From positions 11,782-75,781 of the forward strand of contig UQVS01000010.1 in NCBI GenBank assembly GCA_900544615.1: DNA of 64,000 nt. Direction: 5' to 3'. The notes beneath the pieces were generated by a model. That model worked only from the letters and a program-made list of their open reading frames with translations, had not been told where the DNA came from and did no database searches. The DNA comes from an uncultured Oscillibacter sp. Its GTDB lineage: Bacteria > Bacillota > Clostridia > Oscillospirales > Oscillospiraceae. The translations under genes and the position numbers were made by a program. Positions 60,325-64,000 of this stretch are shown piece after piece (position 1 is the stretch's first letter; every line of letters starts with the position of its first letter).

Positions 60325-60768
60325 ATGCCAACTGCTCTTGCCCATAAATATCCAGAGTGTTTTCCTCAAAACTTTGAAGCTGAAATTTTGCCCAAGGGTA
60401 TTGAAGACATCGAATTATTTGTATACCGTGTTTGTACTAATGGTATAATTAATAAGGATTCATTTCTCAGTACATTTGAAGAAATTCAGCTAGGTAAAAA
60501 ACCTAAACTCATGAATTGGACTAAACAATTAAAAAAACCAAGCACATATTCTACATCATGTGACACGAGTTTAAATTCAATAAAAAATGTGCTCAAGTGC
60601 CTTAAAGACTATCATCCAAACCCAATTATTGCAAAAGGAACAGCAACTTTTAGGTATGGCCCATTACAACGTACAAGTGATAGAACAGGGAAAGAAACAA
60701 CTCATGTAGACTGGTGGTTATATGCAGATGCAGATCCCAGCGGGGATTTTGCTCTTTGTGAGGATTGA
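60325..60768 (+). CDS. unknown protein, first gene of an AT-rich three-gene cassette
   Basis: 147 residues from ATG 60325, which follows AGGAGAG; an upstream in-frame ATG at 60289 lacks a site. No signal peptide, no membrane helix. It has a conserved-looking core (YSTSCDTSLNSIKNVLKCLKD; PIIAKGTATFRYGPLQRTSDRTG) and ends in HVDWWLYADADPSGDFALCED. The concentration of Trp, His and Asp at the end looks catalytic or binding, but I recognise no family with certainty. AT-rich codon use, unlike both the chromosome and the flanking conjugation genes. The next gene starts four bases later. Confidence 0.75.
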   Translation: MPTALAHKYPECFPQNFEAEILPKGIEDIELFVYRVCTNGIINKDSFLSTFEEIQLGKKPKLMNWTKQLKKPSTYSTSCDTSLNSIKNVLKCLKDYHPNPIIAKGTATFRYGPLQRTSDRTGKETTHVDWWLYADADPSGDFALCED

Positions 60769-60771
60769 ATA

Positions 60772-61491
60772 ATGGAAATCTATTTTGAAAATATACCGTA
60801 TATTGGTGATTTAGCTTTAGAACACATTTTCTACGAATATGGGGAACCGGTTCTTTTTGTTTGCCGTGGGACTAATAATAAAAGATATTTATGCTCTTGT
60901 TGCAAACTTTCAGAAAGATGGATACTTTCTCAAGTGTCAGAAGAAGAGTTGATACAATTAATTGACGATTCTATATCCATCAGAAGTTTGTTTGAACCTC
61001 GTGTTCAATCCCCATTTATGCTTTCCTGGGATGGCGTATCATTAAGTGCTAAATTTGATAATATTATGCCTGAACTTTTACCAGATGCAAAACCGTTAGA
61101 ACTACCTAAAAAAGAAACTGACGAATATAGGGAATTCTTAGTAGACCAACTGAGCAGCAAAGAAAACCCAAAGAATATTATTGTTCATCATTCGGAAATA
61201 TTGGATCCATCAATATATATGAATATCCAGATGAATACAAGCAATTTTATATCAACGTTTAGTATGCATTATGCATTAAACAATGATGAAATTCTTAGGA
61301 ACATCACCGATAGTCTTCAAGTGTTTCGGGAAATAACATCATCTTTAAAGCTAGAAGGCTTTGATTCTGAAGTTAAAATTGCAAATCAAAGTGACTCGCC
61401 AAGTGAAAATGCTGCAATTACCACTTCAAAAAGAGATGAACCTGCCCAGCATGATGTGCTAGTCGAAACTACATTTTGTCTGGCCGCATAG
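60772..61491 (+). CDS. unknown protein, second gene of the cassette
   Basis: 239 residues. The N-terminal part (IYFENIPYIGDLALEHIFYEY; PVLFVCRGTNNKRYLCSCC) looks like a small alpha/beta domain seen in uncharacterised proteins; from about residue 135 a second region (IIVHHSEILDPSIYMNIQMNTSNFISTFSMHYAL) follows, then a disordered Ser/Glu/Asp tail ending FCLAA. Soluble. It is separated from the first gene by only three bases after its stop and from the third by 11 bases, so the three form one operon. Confidence 0.7.
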   Translation: MEIYFENIPYIGDLALEHIFYEYGEPVLFVCRGTNNKRYLCSCCKLSERWILSQVSEEELIQLIDDSISIRSLFEPRVQSPFMLSWDGVSLSAKFDNIMPELLPDAKPLELPKKETDEYREFLVDQLSSKENPKNIIVHHSEILDPSIYMNIQMNTSNFISTFSMHYALNNDEILRNITDSLQVFREITSSLKLEGFDSEVKIANQSDSPSENAAITTSKRDEPAQHDVLVETTFCLAA

Positions 61492-61502
61492 GAGGAATAT
61501 AA

Positions 61503-61892
61503 ATGATACAAAGCCAGTTCCAATTTTCTGATCCTGTATTAACTAAACTTACTTTTTTGATAAATAATAAAGATTTGACCAAACAAGAGGCAAAAGAGAT
61601 ACCAATTAAAGCGCAGACTCAAATAGGTATGCAGACAGAGAATACGGCAATAGTGTCGTTGACAATTGATGTCGGAGAAGAGTCCGAAAATTGTTTGTTT
61701 TATATTTCGGTAACAATGCAAGCATCATTTAGATGGGACGAGAAAACTACTCGTGATATGGCTGATAAATTATTAAAAAGTAATGCCCCTGCTCTTTTAT
61801 TGGGGTATATTCGTCCCCATATTGCGCAGATTACAGAAGCAAGTCCAATAAATACTGTTCACATTCCATTTATGAATTTTACTGAACAATAA
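61503..61892 (+). CDS. SecB-like protein, third gene of the cassette
   Basis: 129 residues. The pattern of four beta strands followed by helix DMADKLLKSNAPALLLGYIRPHIAQITEAS and the end INTVHIPFMNF corresponds to the SecB fold, where the equivalent is CPNILFPYARE and the NFD-type end. Firmicutes usually lack SecB as an export chaperone; SecB-like proteins on mobile DNA act as antitoxin chaperones or with secretion-free partners. Role here unknown. AGGAGG lies before the ATG. Confidence 0.65.
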   Translation: MIQSQFQFSDPVLTKLTFLINNKDLTKQEAKEIPIKAQTQIGMQTENTAIVSLTIDVGEESENCLFYISVTMQASFRWDEKTTRDMADKLLKSNAPALLLGYIRPHIAQITEASPINTVHIPFMNFTEQ

Positions 61893-62266
61893 TAAAACTC
61901 ACTTCTGTCATTAAGCGTTTAAGAGTTAGGTTCTAGACATTAGCTGCTTGGTTAATACTATATCTTCAAAATTACACAAGTAAGGCCGTTATTTTATGCT
62001 TCGCCTTGCAGGATATAAAGTGTTTGGTAGCACTAAACTCAACTAAAATAGAGGGATCTGCTTTTCAGCAGATCCCTTTTTACATATGTTTTTTAGTGGA
62101 CAAAAACAATATTGACTGGATACACCAAATCCATGTTTTTCCCTCGACAATCAGCCAGCGGGATATCGCCCATAGGTTTTCCTCCCCCGGGGTATCCGAG
62201 CGGCATAGAGGCCGCTTTTTCCGAAAAAACGAACACTTTTTCAAACCGCCGAAAGGAGGTGAGATT
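61893..62266 (+). other. intergenic region with two terminator-like hairpins
   Basis: Two hairpins separate the cassette from the conjugation genes: AGGGATCTGCT/AGCAGATCCCT with T run (62052-62083) and AGCGGC/GCCGCT with T run (62199-62221). A CCTCC at 62181-62185 could pair with the next ribosome site. No gene is seen; an open frame across the region starts without a ribosome site. Confidence 0.7.
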
Positions 62267-63160
62267 ATGGCGGTATTTCGCATTGAGAAAACCCGTGACT
62301 ACACGGTGATGTCCAACCACCACCTGCGGAATGCGGGACTGTCGCTGAAATCCAAAGGGCTGCTCTCCATGATGCTGTCCTTGCCGGAGGACTGGAACTA
62401 CACCACCAGGGGCCTGGCCAAAATCTGCAAGGAGGGCACAGACAGCATTGGCTCCGCCCTGAAGGAGCTGGAACGGGCCGGGTACATAGTCCGCAATCGA
62501 CTCCGGGACAGCAAAGGCAAGATCGTGGATGTGGAGTATGTCATCTACGAGACGCCCCATCCCCCGGACACGGGCCAGCCGTGTGAGGACGAGCCGGATA
62601 CGGCTTGTCCAGATACGGAAAACCCGGATATGGATAACCCATGTCTGGAAAACCGGCCGCAATTAAATAAAGAGAAAAGAAATCCTGAAGAACAAAATAC
62701 TGATTCACCAAGTACGGAAGGATCAAATCCTATCCAATCAAGCCCCCAATCCCCCGCAGGGGCCAACCGGACCGGACGGGACTGGATGCGGGAACGAGAG
62801 AGCTATCGGGAACTGATTTTGGAGAACATCGAGTATGACATCCTCGTACAGAACGAGCGCATGGATCGTGACCGTCTGGACGAGCTGGTAGAGCTCATGG
62901 TGGATACCGTCTGTTCCCGCAGGGAGACGATCCGCATTGCCGGGGATGACTATCCGGCGGAGGTGGTCAAATCCCGGTTCCTGAAGCTGAACAGTTCCCA
63001 CATCGAGTATGTGCTGGACCGTATGCGGGAGAACACCACCTATGTCCGCAACATCAAGAAATATCTGCTGGCTGCCCTGTATAACGCCCCGGCCACTATC
63101 GACAGCTACTATGCGTCCCTGGTGAACCACGACCTGTACGGCAGCGGAGAAAGGAGATGA
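62267..63160 (+). CDS. DUF6017-type replication-initiator/HTH protein of the element
   Basis: 297 residues from ATG 62267, with AAAGGAGGTGA upstream. The N-terminal winged helix (AVFRIEKTRDYTVMSNHHLRN; GLSLKSKGLLSMMLSLPEDWNYTTRGLAKICKEG) is that of RepA-like initiators of Firmicute elements; a Pro/Asp/Glu-rich linker with repeated D/TxxNPD units follows, then a C-terminal helical DUF6017 region (ESYRELILENIEYDIL ... YVRNIKKYLLAALYNAP). Gene order with PcfB and VirD4 supports this. GC-rich again, unlike the cassette. Confidence 0.82.
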   Translation: MAVFRIEKTRDYTVMSNHHLRNAGLSLKSKGLLSMMLSLPEDWNYTTRGLAKICKEGTDSIGSALKELERAGYIVRNRLRDSKGKIVDVEYVIYETPHPPDTGQPCEDEPDTACPDTENPDMDNPCLENRPQLNKEKRNPEEQNTDSPSTEGSNPIQSSPQSPAGANRTGRDWMRERESYRELILENIEYDILVQNERMDRDRLDELVELMVDTVCSRRETIRIAGDDYPAEVVKSRFLKLNSSHIEYVLDRMRENTTYVRNIKKYLLAALYNAPATIDSYYASLVNHDLYGSGERR

Positions 63161-63166
63161 TGTCTT

Positions 63167-63655
63167 ATGCAGGAAGAAGTCACCCAGCGCACCGTTGCCC
63201 TCTGCGTGGAGGCCACCAAGCTCTCCGCCGGGATGCTGCAGCAGGCCATGAAAAAGGTGCTGGACGAGATGCAGAAAGGAGTGACCGGCCACAAGGCCAA
63301 GTTGCACCACGGAAAGCAGACCCTCCGGCAGTTGATGAAGCACAACACTGGCGTTTCCAATATCGAGATCACCGACCAGAACATCCGGGCCTTTTCTGCC
63401 ACCGCCAAGAAGTACGGCATTGACTTCGCACTGAAAAAGGACATCAGCGGCGAGATACCCCGCTACCTGGTGTTCTTCAAGGGCCGAGATGCCGACGTAA
63501 TCACAGCGGCCTTCCGGGAGTTCTCCGCAAAGAACCTGGAGAAAGAGGAAAAGCCCTCCATCCGCAAGGAGCTGGCCCAGGCGAGGCAGCAGGCCAAAGC
63601 CCAGCACCGCCAGCGGGAGAAGGTCAAGACCAAAGACCGGGGTGTGGAATTATGA
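63167..63655 (+). CDS. PcfB-family conjugation protein
   Basis: 162 residues. VTQRTVALCVEATKLSAGMLQQAMKKVL, GKQTLRQLMKHNTG and IPRYLVFFKGRDADVITAAFREFSAKNL match PcfB (DUF3801), a coupling-protein partner in pCF10- and Tn1549-like systems. A charged Lys/Arg/Gln tail follows. It overlaps the next gene by four bases (ATGA). Confidence 0.88.
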   Translation: MQEEVTQRTVALCVEATKLSAGMLQQAMKKVLDEMQKGVTGHKAKLHHGKQTLRQLMKHNTGVSNIEITDQNIRAFSATAKKYGIDFALKKDISGEIPRYLVFFKGRDADVITAAFREFSAKNLEKEEKPSIRKELAQARQQAKAQHRQREKVKTKDRGVEL

Positions 63656-63957
63656 CGGTTGACTGGAAGAAAAAGCTGCTCCCCAACCTCCCGTACCTGT
63701 TGTTCGTATATCTCTTTGACAAGCTCTGCCAGGCGGTGCGCCTTGCGCCCGGCCTTGACGCCTCTGAAAAGTTCCTGCATTTGAGCCAGGGCTTTACAGA
63801 GGCGTTTTCTTATGCGGCACCAAGCCTGCATCCGCTGGACCTGCTGGCAGGTATCGCCGGGGTGGGCATCGTCCGGCTGGCGGTGTACGCCAAAGGGAAA
63901 AACGCCCGCAAATACCGCAAGGGCATCGAGTACGGCAGCGCCCGATGGAGTGCATAA
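63652..63957 (+). pseudogene. VirD4/TraG coupling protein, cut off after about 100 residues
   Basis: The 101 residues match the N-terminus of Firmicute VirD4/TraG proteins: a hydrophobic segment LPYLLFVYLFDKLCQAVRLAPG, another around HPLDLLAGIAGVGIVRLAVYAKG, then KYRKGIEYGSARW, which normally continues into the Walker A ATPase domain. Here the frame ends in TAA three codons after GSARW, and the following bases no longer encode the expected sequence. The protein lacks its whole ATPase part, so it cannot drive transfer unless the break is an insertion that can leave. Confidence 0.8.
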
Positions 63958-64000
63958 TTTTAAGTGTAAATGACACATACATGGACGCACAGGAGGTTAT
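63956..64000 (+). other. unassigned edge sequence, possible start of an inserted element
   Basis: AT-rich bases with the short inverted motif GTGTAAATGACAC (63964-63976; arms GTGT and ACAC), then an AGGAGG-like ribosome site at the window end, suggesting a new gene just outside, perhaps a transposase. Confidence 0.4.

Larger units (their letters stand above)
59483..64000 (+). mobile_element. integrative and conjugative element (left part)
   Basis: Starts at the tRNA-Arg scar and extends beyond the window. Contents: an excisionase-like HTH gene, an AT-rich cargo cassette, and the conjugation/replication start DUF6017-type protein, PcfB and VirD4/TraG N-terminus, an order known from Tn1549-like elements of Firmicutes. 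The tyrosine integrase is not in the window and should be at the far end. Confidence 0.85.

Overview
The window is a GC-rich chromosomal segment of a spore-forming anaerobic Firmicute, most likely an Oscillospiraceae-type clostridium (Oscillibacter/Dysosmobacter/Flavonifractor-like; inferred from gene content, not from a marker search). Supporting signs are HrcA with a perfect CIRCE operator, a CwlJ/GerQ spore-germination pair, an SLH surface protein, a rubredoxin-rubrerythrin peroxidase, AGGAGG ribosome sites and sigma-A promoters.

Layout. 1-8.6 kb: housekeeping genes (two hydrolases, an RlmA-like methyltransferase with a MATE pump, cysteine desulfurase, a lipoprotein, mtaB, a 5'-nucleotidase, a LysR regulator). 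8.8-12.9 kb: a catabolic cluster of esterase, GntP-type permease, 3-hydroxybutyrate-dehydrogenase-like SDR and 3-hydroxyacyl-CoA dehydrogenase, in which the first two genes are visibly richer in AT. 13-17.1 kb: a structured non-coding transcript candidate and a large VWA/SLH surface protein broken by one extra base. 17.3-18.2 kb: a THF riboswitch controlling folT. 18.3-23.5 kb: the CIRCE-controlled heat-shock operon hrcA-grpE-pspC-dnaK-dnaJ. 23.5-30.9 kb: PHP phosphatase, rpiB, mutY, tdk, pflX and small membrane proteins. 30.9-34.8 kb: mgtE behind an M-box Mg2+ riboswitch, and recG. 35-43.2 kb: a BMP-type nucleoside ABC transporter followed by purA and purB. 43.3-44.7 kb: thyA-folA. 44.8-53.0 kb: an eight-gene shikimate/Phe/Tyr operon on the minus strand, preceded by a promoter, a 16-residue Phe/Tyr-rich leader peptide and an intrinsic terminator, i.e. 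an aromatic amino-acid attenuator that the six-frame gene list misses. 53.2-58.9 kb: recR, a D-cysteine desulfhydrase-like enzyme, rpe behind a long structured leader, thioredoxin, cwlJ-gerQ, a nitroreductase and rubrerythrin.

From about 59.48 kb rightward the window enters an integrative element. The boundary is the 3' part of a tRNA-Arg(CCU) gene with its own terminator, an integration scar. Inside are an excisionase-like HTH gene, an AT-rich three-gene cassette of unknown function ending in a SecB-like protein (60.3-61.9 kb), a DUF6017-type replication/HTH protein, PcfB, and a VirD4/TraG coupling protein that is cut off after about 100 residues, probably by another insertion at the right edge.

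The points most worth follow-up are the aromatic attenuator, the SecB-like cassette, the symmetric overlapping promoters at 5.15-5.22 kb, and two unassigned structured RNAs (13.0-13.2 kb and 55.7-55.9 kb).
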